Shown: positions 48,296 to 56,426 of the stretch, one piece after another | How the letters are laid out: the number at the start of each line of letters is the position of its first letter | Position numbering within the stretch: position 1 is the stretch's first letter | NCBI RefSeq assembly: GCF_024813435.1 | Contig: NZ_JANAEZ010000008.1 | Location: forward strand, 186,001-250,000 | DNA: 64,000 bases | Source of the DNA: Cognataquiflexum gelatinilyticum | Lineage (GTDB): Bacteria > Bacteroidota > Bacteroidia > Cytophagales > Cyclobacteriaceae | Direction of reading: 5' to 3' | The notes under the pieces: model-generated | Databases searched by the model: none | What the model was told of the DNA's origin: nothing | Seen by the model: the letters and a program-made list of their open reading frames with translations, nothing else | Made by a program: the position numbers and the translations under genes

Positions 48296-49306
48296 TTACC
48301 TGTTTTTTAATTTAACCGAGAATGCCTTCGAAGGATTTTCGATCAGCAACAAATCCAAGTCAGATTGGGTAAACCCCTTTTCCTTCAGCATAGGGATCAA
48401 TTCATCAAACAATGCAGTAAACCCTTTAAAATCCCCGCCATTTACTTCACCAGGGCTATACCATCCGGCATCATGTGACAGAAGGACATGGTCCAAAAGC
48501 CCATTTTCCTTACAGAAAGCTATCCTTTCCAAATGACCTGGTATATCCCAAGCTATGCCATCCAAGCTGATCCAAACTCCTTCATTTTTGGCCTCAATGT
48601 ATTTTTGAAAATCCTTTTCTGCCTGTGCATGCACCCAGACAAAATGTGAAAGGTCGATTTTTTCTTCTTTCAACACCTGAATTTCAGCATTGGCTGTCTC
48701 CCATGTTCCAGTATGGGATACGATCAAAAGCCCTGTTTCTTTATGGGTGATGGCTGCCGACCTCACTAATTTCTCATCCATTTCTGAAAGTGAAGGACCA
48801 CTGTTAACTGATATTTTGATAAAGCCCGGCTTGATTCCGGTATCTTCGATTCCATTTTGAAATTCTGCAATCCACCTTTTTGAAAGTTCTTCAGCGGATT
48901 CTGAATAGGCATGGGACGGGAGATATTTACCCTCCACTGCACCGTAGTAGCCAGTATTGGTAATAAACTGAATACCGGTAGCTTCTGTAAGCTTTTGGAG
49001 TAAAACAGGATCTTTACCCAAATAAGATGGCGTACATTCAACCAAGGTTTTGACACCTCTTGCTTTTATTTCAGCCAAAAAAGGCAAAACCTTTTGCACC
49101 ACGGAATCCTTATCCCAACGGTGATATCCTGTAGAATCTGCTCCGATAAAGTCCACTAAAATATGTTCATGGATCAATGTCAGCCCCATCTCCTCAGGGG
49201 AAATTTCTCCTGATACGGTAAGAATTTTATCCTCATCAATCTTTTGAGGCGAACAGGCAAATAAAATTATCAAAAAGAAAACGGGGAAGAATGTTCTCAT
49301 GGGCAT
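48296..49306 (-). CDS. Phosphotriesterase/lactonase-like amidohydrolase lipoprotein, about 336 aa
   Basis: Lipobox LFAC gives a lipidated Cys18 (counting from ATG 49306; the ATG at 49300 is equally possible). Binuclear-metal signature of the PTE family: IHEHIL (HxH) near residue 45, the carbamylated-Lys candidate in FIKISVNSG, His in LIVSHTGTW and VHAQAEKDFQ, and the final Asp in LLSHDAGW. Family members hydrolyse phosphotriesters or lactones, often as promiscuous lactonases. The natural substrate is unknown. Its localisation at the periplasmic or outer face is implied. It is 31 nt from the exonuclease gene on the same strand, so cotranscription is possible. Confidence 0.9.
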   Translation of the reverse strand: MPMRTFFPVFFLIILFACSPQKIDEDKILTVSGEISPEEMGLTLIHEHILVDFIGADSTGYHRWDKDSVVQKVLPFLAEIKARGVKTLVECTPSYLGKDPVLLQKLTEATGIQFITNTGYYGAVEGKYLPSHAYSESAEELSKRWIAEFQNGIEDTGIKPGFIKISVNSGPSLSEMDEKLVRSAAITHKETGLLIVSHTGTWETANAEIQVLKEEKIDLSHFVWVHAQAEKDFQKYIEAKNEGVWISLDGIAWDIPGHLERIAFCKENGLLDHVLLSHDAGWYSPGEVNGGDFKGFTALFDELIPMLKEKGFTQSDLDLLLIENPSKAFSVKLKNR

Positions 49307-49337
49307 GGATTTTTCCCTTAAGGTAAAAAAAGATAGG

Positions 49338-50345
49338 CTAAGAATCCTCCAAATTGCTGTTTTCTCCTTCAAACAAGGTTTTTAATTCAACTGCGTGGAT
49401 TTTCTCTACCTCCTCCAGATACCTTCCAAAAACCGCAGTACTGCCATGGGTCAGGTATACCTTTTCAGCTTCGGTGGCTTTGATGGCTGATATCAATCCT
49501 TCCCAATCCGCATGGTCTGACAAGACAAATCCGGCATCTGCTGCCCGTCTCCTCCTTGCTCCCCGGATATTCATCCATCCCGAACATATGCCTGTTTGAT
49601 AAGGCGAAAATTGCTTCATCCATGGAGAACCCATAGCCGATGGCGGGGCAATGATCATGGTTCCTCTAAACCGACTCTTTGGAATTTCTTGATTGACTTT
49701 TGGGATCTCAGTTACTTTTACCCCATTTGCGAGAAGGGCTTGATTGGTATTCCAGATTGCCCCATGTGCAAAAACTTCCCCGATAGAAAGGTCAAGATGA
49801 TTGATAATCCTTTGGGCTTTGCCTAGGGAATAAGCAAAAAGAACCGAGTTTCTACCTAAAGATGCATTTTGCTTCCACCAAGCATTGATCGAGGTGAAAA
49901 TTTCTTTTTGGCTTTGCCATTTGTATATAGGCATACCAAAAGTACATTCAGACACAAACTCATGGCATTTTATGGGTTCAAAAGGCTGGGAAAGTCCATC
50001 GTCTTCCGTCTTATAATCTCCTGAAATAACCACAGTCTTTCCTTTGTATTCCAATCTGACTTGTGCCGATCCGGGAATATGGCCCGCAGGATGCAGAGAT
50101 AAAATCACCCCATTGATTTCCAAGCTTTCTTCATAGTCCATAGTTTCCAAAGAAATCTCCTGACCGAGACGGAGCTTCATGACTTCGGCAGAATGATGAT
50201 GAGAAAGATAATGTTTCATTCCCCATCGGGCGTGATCAGAATGTGCGTGGGTGATGACAGCCTTGTCAACAGGTCTCCAAGGATCTATAAAAATATCTGC
50301 TTGAGGGCAATACAATCCGGAAGGTGTTAATTCAAGCAGGTTCAT
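49338..50345 (-). CDS. Ligase-associated DNA exonuclease, metallo-beta-lactamase fold, 335 aa
   Basis: Belongs to the MBL/beta-CASP subgroup usually encoded with a bacterial ATP-dependent DNA ligase and helicase. Metal-binding THAHSDHARWG (HxHxDH) is near residue 33, AGHIPGSAQV near 88, and VVISGDYKTEDDG near 105; the beta-CASP part has FAYSLGKAQRII and the C-terminal VLSDHADWEGL. It probably processes DNA ends before ligation. Normally the ligase gene is adjacent; here the neighbours are a PTE-like lipoprotein and a flavin reductase, so the partner is elsewhere or lost. Confidence 0.92.
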   Translation of the reverse strand: MNLLELTPSGLYCPQADIFIDPWRPVDKAVITHAHSDHARWGMKHYLSHHHSAEVMKLRLGQEISLETMDYEESLEINGVILSLHPAGHIPGSAQVRLEYKGKTVVISGDYKTEDDGLSQPFEPIKCHEFVSECTFGMPIYKWQSQKEIFTSINAWWKQNASLGRNSVLFAYSLGKAQRIINHLDLSIGEVFAHGAIWNTNQALLANGVKVTEIPKVNQEIPKSRFRGTMIIAPPSAMGSPWMKQFSPYQTGICSGWMNIRGARRRRAADAGFVLSDHADWEGLISAIKATEAEKVYLTHGSTAVFGRYLEEVEKIHAVELKTLFEGENSNLEDS

Positions 50346-50404
50346 CTTTCTGTATTTTTTCTTTACCTTCTTAAAAAATCATTTCCCTTACCTTCGTCCC
50401 TTTT

Positions 50405-51034
50405 TTAAATTTCCTTCAATTCTTTTCCGGGCTTGGGATAGCTTAATCTGGCGATTTTCTTCCCAACATGGTATTCATCCAAACCGCTGACTGTTACTGT
50501 TCCCAAGAGATTCAGGTCAAGAGAACCATCTGATCGCAGTCCTATTTCATCGACCCAAATATGTTCGATGGCTCCGATGAGAAGCTCAGTACCGTTGACT
50601 TGGAGGGTTTGGGTTTCTTCTAACTTGCACCCTACTTTCACTGGACTTTTGGCAACAAAAGGTGCAAAAAAATCTCCGAGATATTCTTCCTCCAATCCAG
50701 TCGCTTCAAATTCAGACCCGGAATACCTTGCGGAAGATTGGTGCGCTTCTCGGTAAAATTCTTCAGTGACGTGGTTGAGGGTGAAATATCCTGTTTCAAG
50801 GATATTTTCTAAAGTATGTCTTTCGACAGTATGCGGTCTAAACAATATCCCGACCAAAGGTGGCGTGGCTCCGATATGAAAAACCTGAGAAAACGGAGAA
50901 AGGTTAGAAATGCCTTTCAGGTTCTTGGTGCCGATGAGATTTAGGCTTTTATATCCTGAAAGGCAGTTGATAAAATCCCTTCTAAAAGCCGATTCAGCCA
51001 CAATGATGGAAGCTTTATCGAAATGCTTCATCAT
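50405..51034 (-). CDS. Flavin reductase-like domain protein, 209 aa
   Basis: FMN-binding split-barrel fold of the flavin reductase family: SGYKSLNLIGTKNLKGISNLSPFSQ near residue 30, HIGATPPLVGILFRP and TLENILETGYFTLNHV near 80, and a late HIWVDEIGLRSDGSLDL strand. Members supply reduced flavin to oxygenases or are uncharacterised. The start is ATG 51034 or the directly following ATG 51031 (ATGATG), overlapping the stop of the upstream gene by four or one bases, so translation is coupled. A TTG further upstream is less likely. Confidence 0.85.
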   Translation of the reverse strand: MMKHFDKASIIVAESAFRRDFINCLSGYKSLNLIGTKNLKGISNLSPFSQVFHIGATPPLVGILFRPHTVERHTLENILETGYFTLNHVTEEFYREAHQSSARYSGSEFEATGLEEEYLGDFFAPFVAKSPVKVGCKLEETQTLQVNGTELLIGAIEHIWVDEIGLRSDGSLDLNLLGTVTVSGLDEYHVGKKIARLSYPKPGKELKEI

Positions 51035-51474
51035 ATCAAAATCGCTTCTTCGATGGAATTGCAATATTTTATATCCAACAAATGGATGATGTTGTCGGGA
51101 TTATTTTTCATGATTTGCTCTTTGGCGATCATTACCATTTTTTCAAACCATTTTTCTTCCGGCAGTATTTTTCGATGCTGGTCTAATCCAAGCTCGAGCA
51201 TTTTGTTTTTCCAGTTGAGAAAATACCATTCCATGCTAGGCTGGTGAAAGGCACGAAGGGATCTTTTGTCGAAAATGAATTTTTTGTATTTCCCTTTTTC
51301 AACGATCTCAGTGATATTGGTAAAGGTATTTTTGAAATCATCAATCGGGATATAATCTGTCAATAACTCACAGATAATCATTCCCTTTTCTCGATTGGCA
51401 TATACCTTGGCATATCTTTCTTCAAACATCAGTTCAAAGTTGTTTAGCTCGATGGTATTGGCAGTAATATTCAT
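51031..51474 (-). CDS. Small cytoplasmic protein of unknown function, 147 aa
   Basis: No family is certain. The layout (three or four strands alternating with helices, FIFDKRSLRAFHQPSMEWYF in the middle, a long helix EEKWFEKMVMIAKEQ, and a closing CNSIEEAILI) resembles STAS/SpoIIAA-like small proteins common in Bacteroidota, but this is only a pattern match. No signal or TM segment. It is translationally coupled to the flavin reductase gene downstream and lies 20 nt downstream of a coiled-coil gene, so a three- or four-gene unit with the SDR gene is likely. Confidence 0.65.
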   Translation of the reverse strand: MNITANTIELNNFELMFEERYAKVYANREKGMIICELLTDYIPIDDFKNTFTNITEIVEKGKYKKFIFDKRSLRAFHQPSMEWYFLNWKNKMLELGLDQHRKILPEEKWFEKMVMIAKEQIMKNNPDNIIHLLDIKYCNSIEEAILI

Positions 51475-51494
51475 GATTGTGTCTGGGGTAGAAA

Positions 51495-51869
51495 TTAGTG
51501 AAACGACCTGTTTTTCATGTTTTTACCATTTGTAACTTCTTCTTTGAAGCTACCTAGATTCTCTTCAAGACGTATGGCATAATCCAAAGTTGTCTTAATT
51601 AGTTCTTGTTGGGAATGAATCTGCTCTTTCAGCCTTGAAAGCTCCCTATTCATGTCACCTAATTTGGCTTCATACTCTTTCTTAAGCCTTTCCTTTTCCA
51701 GTCTGGCCTTTTCCAGTTCTTCCTTGAAAATCAAAAATGATTCTGGTGGAGTCCTCATAACATTTAATACTTTATACTCTGGGAGAATACCCAACTCTAA
51801 TACAATTATCCTTACCAATTGTTTGAAATCTTTGAAATCACATACTTTTGACTGAGGACATACCTCCAT
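51495..51869 (-). CDS. Coiled-coil protein of unknown function, 124 aa
   Basis: Residues 1-45 form a short globular part with VRIIVLELGILPEYKVLNV; residues 46-110 are a long charged helix with heptads (FLIFKEELEKARLEKERLKKEYEAKL is representative of its composition), suggesting a dimeric coiled coil. No family is recognised. The only in-frame ATG (51869) lies inside the 3' end of the SDR gene, giving a 32-nt overlap in another frame. No GTG alternative lies nearby. It belongs to the same presumed unit as the SDR and flavin reductase genes. Confidence 0.65.
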   Translation of the reverse strand: MEVCPQSKVCDFKDFKQLVRIIVLELGILPEYKVLNVMRTPPESFLIFKEELEKARLEKERLKKEYEAKLGDMNRELSRLKEQIHSQQELIKTTLDYAIRLEENLGSFKEEVTNGKNMKNRSFH

Positions 51870-52524
51870 CTAGATGTAATACCTGTCCTGTCATCCAAGA
51901 CGCATCTTTGGAAAGTAAAAAAACAGCAGCTCCGGCAATATCTTCCGCCTGACCATATCTTCCTAATGGGTGCCTTTTATTTGAAGCTTCTTTCTTGTCT
52001 TCATTGCCCAGGAGTGCCGAAGCCAAAGGTGTGTCAGTCAATGATGGCGCAACCACGTTAACCCTGATTTTATTTGGAGCCCATTCTGCTGCGAGTGACT
52101 TTGCAAGTCCTTCGACTGCACCTTTGGCACTAGAAATAGAAGAATGAAACCCAAGCCCCACCTGTACAGCGACGGTGCTGAAAAGTACCACAGAAGCTGA
52201 TTCGGATTTTTTTAGCCCTTTGAGACAAGCTTGCAATACTTTTACTGCTCCCAAAACATTGACTTCATAATCCCTTTGAAAATCTTCAACAGAAAATCTG
52301 TGAAATGGCTTCAGATTGATAGTTCCCGGACAATAAACCAAGCCATCAATTACCTCAGGAAGTCCCTCAATGCTTTCAAATCGGGCTGTAACATCGAGTT
52401 GCTCTAGACCTTCTCCCGAACGGTGGTACACAAAGATGTTTGCGCCTTCACTTTCAAGTTTTTCTGTGATTGACTTTCCTATACCGGAGTTGCCGCCGAT
52501 GACCACAATGTTTTTATTATTCAT
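51838..52524 (-). CDS. Short-chain dehydrogenase/reductase-like protein without the catalytic Tyr, 228 aa
   Basis: Rossmann fold with the cofactor motif VIGGNSGIGKSITE (about 8-21), a reduced second region (VDGLVYCPGTINL near 60-72 in place of NNAG), FSTVAV for the Ser region, and EWAPNKIRVNVVAPSLTDTPLA near the PG motif. The Y-x-x-x-K motif is Ile130-x-x-x-Lys134: the general acid/base Tyr is missing while Lys remains. It may be a regulator, a scaffold or an enzyme with a different acid. Upstream, a terminator separates it from folE; downstream, the coiled-coil gene overlaps it. Confidence 0.85.
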   Translation of the reverse strand: MNNKNIVVIGGNSGIGKSITEKLESEGANIFVYHRSGEGLEQLDVTARFESIEGLPEVIDGLVYCPGTINLKPFHRFSVEDFQRDYEVNVLGAVKVLQACLKGLKKSESASVVLFSTVAVQVGLGFHSSISSAKGAVEGLAKSLAAEWAPNKIRVNVVAPSLTDTPLASALLGNEDKKEASNKRHPLGRYGQAEDIAGAAVFLLSKDASWMTGQVLHLDGGMSSVKSM

Positions 52525-52585
52525 AATTCGCTTTATTATAAAATCGTTTTGTAAATAAAATGTTTGAAAATTTCAGGGTATAAAA

Positions 52586-52609
52586 AAACCGGAATCAAAG
52601 TCCCGGTTT
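52586..52609 (-). terminator. Intrinsic terminator of folE
   Basis: AAACCGG (52586-52592) pairs with CCGGTTT (52603-52609), with additional GA/TC steps in the loop, and is followed on the minus strand by a T run. It lies 26 nt past the folE stop. Confidence 0.75.
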
Positions 52610-52634
52610 GGTTTGGTCTAGTTTTCAAACTTTT

Positions 52635-53333
52635 TTACTTCATGCTGATATATTTCATGAACTCATTTCTTGAGTGTTCATCTTTTTCAAATTTTCCGCT
52701 GTAAAATGAGGTGACAGTAGCGCTGTTCACGTCCTGTATTCCCCTACTTGACACACACATGTGGTGTGCATCAATGATTACGGCTACGTCATCTGTACCC
52801 AGCATTTCTTTAAGTTCATTGCCGATCTGCATGGTCAGTCTTTCCTGTACCTGCGGACGTTTTGCAAAATACTGTACGATCCTGTTGATTTTGGAAAGGC
52901 CAATTACAGTTCCGTTGGAAATATAGGCGACGTGTGCTTTGCCGACTATCGGTACAAAATGGTGCTCGCAGTTGGAGTGGAAGGTGATATCTTTCTCCAC
53001 CAGCATTTCATTGTATTTGTATTTGTTTTCAAAAAGTTTGACTTCAGGTTTGTTTTTTGGATCAAGCCCGCTGAAAATTTCTTTGATATACATTTTGGCC
53101 ACCCTTTTTGGGGTGCCTTTAAGGCTGTCATCTGTAAGGTCAAGACCCAAAACATGCATTATTTCTCTAAAATGCTTTTCGATCAGCTCCATTTTGAGCT
53201 CATCATCCATTTCAAAAGCATCCTCTCTCAGCGGAGTATCGTGGGAAGTCCCGATATGTTCGTCCCCCATTTCATCATAGGATTGAGAAAAATTAATTCC
53301 CATCGTATTCAACAAAGTTTCTTTCTGTTTCAT
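52635..53333 (-). CDS. folE: GTP cyclohydrolase I, 232 aa
   Basis: Converts GTP to 7,8-dihydroneopterin triphosphate, the first step of folate (and of queuosine or biopterin) synthesis. Zinc ligands Cys122, His125 (in HSNCEHHFVPI) and Cys193 (in HHMCVSSRG) match the bacterial FolE-I pattern; GTPKRVAKMY near 73 and SKINRIVQYFAKRPQVQERL near 147 are also typical. The N-terminal 45 residues are a variable extension. ATG 53333 overlaps the upstream PTPS gene by 41 nt; ATG 53303 would reduce this to 11 nt and cannot be ruled out. Confidence 0.96.
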   Translation of the reverse strand: MKQKETLLNTMGINFSQSYDEMGDEHIGTSHDTPLREDAFEMDDELKMELIEKHFREIMHVLGLDLTDDSLKGTPKRVAKMYIKEIFSGLDPKNKPEVKLFENKYKYNEMLVEKDITFHSNCEHHFVPIVGKAHVAYISNGTVIGLSKINRIVQYFAKRPQVQERLTMQIGNELKEMLGTDDVAVIIDAHHMCVSSRGIQDVNSATVTSFYSGKFEKDEHSRNEFMKYISMK

Positions 53334-53703
53334 ATAGTCGAATCGTTAAGTCGTATTTCGTGTCAATTTTTTTTCTTAAAATATTCCAAATAGCCACAGC
53401 AATGTTTTCCGCTGTTGGGTTAAGATTTCTGAATTCATCTGTATCTAAGTTTAAATTTTTATGATCAAATTTATTTAGCACATGTGTTTTGATTAAATCA
53501 CTCAAGATCTTCATGTCATAAACATAACCCGTACCCGGATCGATTGGTCCAAGTAACTTCACAATCAATTCGTAGTTATGACCGTGAAAATTCGGATTAT
53601 TACACTTCCCAAAAACACGCTCATTTTCTTCCGCTGACCATTCCGGATTATGTAACCTGTGAGCTGCGTTAAAATGCTCTTTTCTATATACTGCTACTTT
53701 CAT
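53293..53703 (-). CDS. queD: 6-pyruvoyltetrahydropterin synthase / 6-carboxytetrahydropterin synthase family, 136 aa
   Basis: Acts on dihydroneopterin triphosphate, the product of FolE. Zinc ligands His15, His40 and His42 (FNAAHRLHN, NFHGHNYEL) and the catalytic Cys34 (FGKCNNP) are in place; the closing LYETERNFVEY is family-typical. Both PTPS (biopterin pathway) and QueD (queuosine pathway) share these features. QueD is more usual in bacteria, but the neighbouring SDR leaves a biopterin-type route open. The 3' end overlaps folE, so synthesis of the two enzymes is coupled. Confidence 0.92.
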   Translation of the reverse strand: MKVAVYRKEHFNAAHRLHNPEWSAEENERVFGKCNNPNFHGHNYELIVKLLGPIDPGTGYVYDMKILSDLIKTHVLNKFDHKNLNLDTDEFRNLNPTAENIAVAIWNILRKKIDTKYDLTIRLYETERNFVEYDGN

Positions 53704-54006
53704 TGTTTACCAAACAGGAGTTAATCAATTTTTGTTTAATATTTTTAATTTTTCTTTAAACAAAATTTTCAATCGATTGATAATCAGTCAGGAATATCTG
53801 TAATTTTTATGAATATTTTCCCAAGAGAAATCAGCAATGCTTTCTAACATGTATCTATGGGAAAACAGTTCCAAATTATTAAGTGCATATTTAGTTTAAA
53901 TAAGAGCCTAAAAATAAAGGAGAAAAATGGAATTATATGGCATTTGATTTGTGTTTATGGCCATAGATAATTTCATTTGCAACTACCAGACTATCAAATA
54001 AATATA
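53704..54006. other. 303-nt divergent gap between queD and the YkuD_2 gene
   Basis: Very A/T-rich. It contains a TATGGCCATA palindrome (53956-53965). No TAnnTTTG with a properly spaced TTG was found on either strand, and no small gene or RNA fold is apparent. Confidence 0.4.
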
Positions 54007-54717
54007 ATGCGGAAACTCACTTTAGTTCTCATTTTATTGCTAGGCAGCTCGATTTCCACTCATTTCTTTGTCAATAGCTCACCCTCTTCCATTCTGAGAG
54101 ACCTTTCTTTTGAAAATAATATCATAGAGCTTGTCAGTTCCAATTCTGCCAATTTAGAGTTTAAAATACCCGAAATGGAAATTTTGTCATACGGCATCAA
54201 AGGTTATTTGAAAATGCAGGAAGATGGAAAAATATCACCGGGTAAGCCACTTACTGTGATTGATTTTTCACTGCCTTCCTCAGAAAAAAGGATGTGGATC
54301 ATAGATATGAAAGACGGAATGATTCTTCATTATGGCCTTGTTTCCCATGGAAGAAATTCCGGAGACCTGATGGCGCAGAAGTTTTCAAATATAAGTTCTT
54401 CTTATATGAGCAGTCTGGGATTTTACCTGACAGGAGAAACTTACCAAGGCAAACACGGATATTCCTTGAGGCTTGACGGCTTGGAAAAGGGCTTCAATGA
54501 CAAAGCAAGAGAACGTGCGATAGTAATACACGGCGCAGACTATGCCCATGAAAACTTCATCCACCAGACCGGAAGATTAGGAAGAAGTCTTGGATGTCCT
54601 GCCCTCCCAAATGAAATTGCCAACGAGGTGATTGATTTGATCAAAGAGCAATCTCTTCTGTTTATTTATGGCAAAGACAAAGAGTATCTCAATAAATCAG
54701 CTTTCTTAAATACCTGA
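54007..54717 (+). CDS. Murein L,D-transpeptidase catalytic domain protein (YkuD_2 type), 236 aa
   Basis: Signal peptide at residues 1-22 (ATG 54007 chosen; an earlier in-frame start precedes the charged MRK and is unlikely). Catalytic core: KPLTVIDFSLPSSEKRMWIIDM, YGLVSHGRNSG, and IHGADYAHE...GRSLGCPALP with the nucleophile Cys197 in the S-x-G-C motif and its His in IHG. Such enzymes are annotated as L,D-transpeptidases acting on peptidoglycan. It is exported to the periplasm. It is convergent with the larger L,D-transpeptidase gene, and the two 3' ends overlap by 12 nt. Confidence 0.9.
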   Translation: MRKLTLVLILLLGSSISTHFFVNSSPSSILRDLSFENNIIELVSSNSANLEFKIPEMEILSYGIKGYLKMQEDGKISPGKPLTVIDFSLPSSEKRMWIIDMKDGMILHYGLVSHGRNSGDLMAQKFSNISSSYMSSLGFYLTGETYQGKHGYSLRLDGLEKGFNDKARERAIVIHGADYAHENFIHQTGRLGRSLGCPALPNEIANEVIDLIKEQSLLFIYGKDKEYLNKSAFLNT

Positions 54718-56397
54718 TTTTTTGATTCTGGTTTCTTTAAGAGCCTGATAAATCTCCCCATCTCTATCATAAATATCGTTTCTAAAATAGAGATTCCCCC
54801 TTGAATCTGCCCAATGGGTAAGGTATATTAATGCCACTGGTATCTTTCTATCGAGATTGACTGTTACTTCTTTTGATTGGTGCATTGCGGAAGTAATTTT
54901 TTCATCAGTCCATGAGGGTTGGTTGGAAAGCAAAATTTTGGCAAACTCAAAAGGCTTTTGGATCCTGATACAACCATGACTCAGGGCCCGGTCCTCCCTG
55001 GCAAACAGCGTTCTTGAAGGAGTATCATGAATGTAGACGCTGTTTTTATTGGGGAACATAAATTTAACCAGTCCTAAAGAATTGTGGTCACCAGGCTCTT
55101 GTCTCACAGTATAAGGAAATGACCGGGCACTAACCTTGCCCCAATCAATGGAGGACGGATCCACTCTGCTTCCTGATGAATTCAACAAAACCATGTTGTT
55201 TTTGGCAAGATAATTTGGGTCCTTTTTGATCTTAGGGACAATCTCGTTTCGGGTGATTGAAGTAGGTACCGTCCATGTAGGACTGAATACAATGTATGAC
55301 ATCAGGGCACTGAACTGTGGGGTGGAGTGATAGCTCTTTCCTACAATCACTCTAGAAGTGAGGACAGTATCTAATTTTTGGATAAAGTCAAGCTGAAAAT
55401 TTGCAGTGTTGACCAGTATCAATTCTATATCTTTTATTGTATCAGGAAACCATCTTAATCTCTCCAGGTTAACAGATGCTGTGGCAATCATATCTAAGGG
55501 TTTTTGGTTAAATGCATGGATTGTCCCTTGACCGATCACGCCATCAGGTTCCATCCCGAATCTTCTTTGGATTGTTTTGATCCCTTCTATCATCAGGCTG
55601 TCATACATCTTATCATCAACAGGTTGATAAGGTTTTAAAAATCCCCAAAAATAAAGTCTCTCCCTGATTTCAGGCATTTGGTTATGAGTATCACCCGGTT
55701 TGATAGATTTATCAATTTTGAGGTTCTTCCAGATTGCGACAGGCTCTTTTTCAAAGCGTTTTTGCTCCTCAAAAAGCTGCCTTAAACCGTCGCGCATTTT
55801 TTTGTAAATAGAAAATGCAGGATAATATCCTTCAATGCTTGCTCTGAGGCTGCCTGACTGGATAGCCGCCGAGAGCTTTCGGTCAATCATCAATTCCGGT
55901 ACATTCCGCTGAATGCTCCAAGTTGTCTTTAGGCTTTCAGGATCAACTTTTCCCAAAAAAAGATGCGAGGAAAGCATGATGTAGGCATCAGTGAGAAGCA
56001 CATCTACCGCAGCGAGGTCAATGGTATTCATTTTTTCTCCCGCCTTTTTTGCGGACTCAAAACGGTCGAAATAAGCATTGATGGCCTGAAAATGATAATC
56101 GTCCGGATTCAGTCCGTCAAATTTGGCCTGACCGATTTCATAGCGCATTTCATAGGCGATTTCGGGTAACTTATGGTCTTTGACCCATGCAGGTTCAAAA
56201 TTCCTTTCCCCATAAAACCTGTGGATCACCACCGTACTGAAAAGTTCATTTTCCCCGATTTTTGGCTTTTCCTCGGGGCTGTTGCTTTCCAAAAATCTTC
56301 TTATAAATGAATCAATCCCATTTTCTGATGGGGCTTGCTGGGCAAATAGGGCTCTCTGAATCATAAACAGGAGCAAAATCAAACAAATCCTTTTCAT
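54706..56397 (-). CDS. L,D-transpeptidase family protein with peptidoglycan-binding domain (YcbB-like), 563 aa
   Basis: Signal peptide at 1-19 (ending FAQ). Order: N-terminal YcbB-like scaffold region (about 20-240), a peptidoglycan-binding domain with IKTIQRRFGMEPDGVIGQGTI (about 262-285), and a YkuD catalytic domain (about 310-480) with LVNTANFQLDFIQ, the IHDTPSR strand, and the HGCIRIQKP motif containing Cys476. It would make 3-3 cross-links or attach proteins to peptidoglycan. It is 29 nt downstream of kdsA on the same strand, so envelope genes are grouped. It converges on a second transpeptidase gene with a 12-nt overlap. Confidence 0.93.
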   Translation of the reverse strand: MKRICLILLLFMIQRALFAQQAPSENGIDSFIRRFLESNSPEEKPKIGENELFSTVVIHRFYGERNFEPAWVKDHKLPEIAYEMRYEIGQAKFDGLNPDDYHFQAINAYFDRFESAKKAGEKMNTIDLAAVDVLLTDAYIMLSSHLFLGKVDPESLKTTWSIQRNVPELMIDRKLSAAIQSGSLRASIEGYYPAFSIYKKMRDGLRQLFEEQKRFEKEPVAIWKNLKIDKSIKPGDTHNQMPEIRERLYFWGFLKPYQPVDDKMYDSLMIEGIKTIQRRFGMEPDGVIGQGTIHAFNQKPLDMIATASVNLERLRWFPDTIKDIELILVNTANFQLDFIQKLDTVLTSRVIVGKSYHSTPQFSALMSYIVFSPTWTVPTSITRNEIVPKIKKDPNYLAKNNMVLLNSSGSRVDPSSIDWGKVSARSFPYTVRQEPGDHNSLGLVKFMFPNKNSVYIHDTPSRTLFAREDRALSHGCIRIQKPFEFAKILLSNQPSWTDEKITSAMHQSKEVTVNLDRKIPVALIYLTHWADSRGNLYFRNDIYDRDGEIYQALKETRIKKSGI

Positions 56398-56426
56398 GAA
56401 TTATTGTTGTTAAGAAAAATTGAAGT

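Noticed and set aside
52586..52609. Riboswitch (THF-type) downstream of folE
   Set aside because: The hairpin is a simple terminator; no conserved riboswitch core was found.
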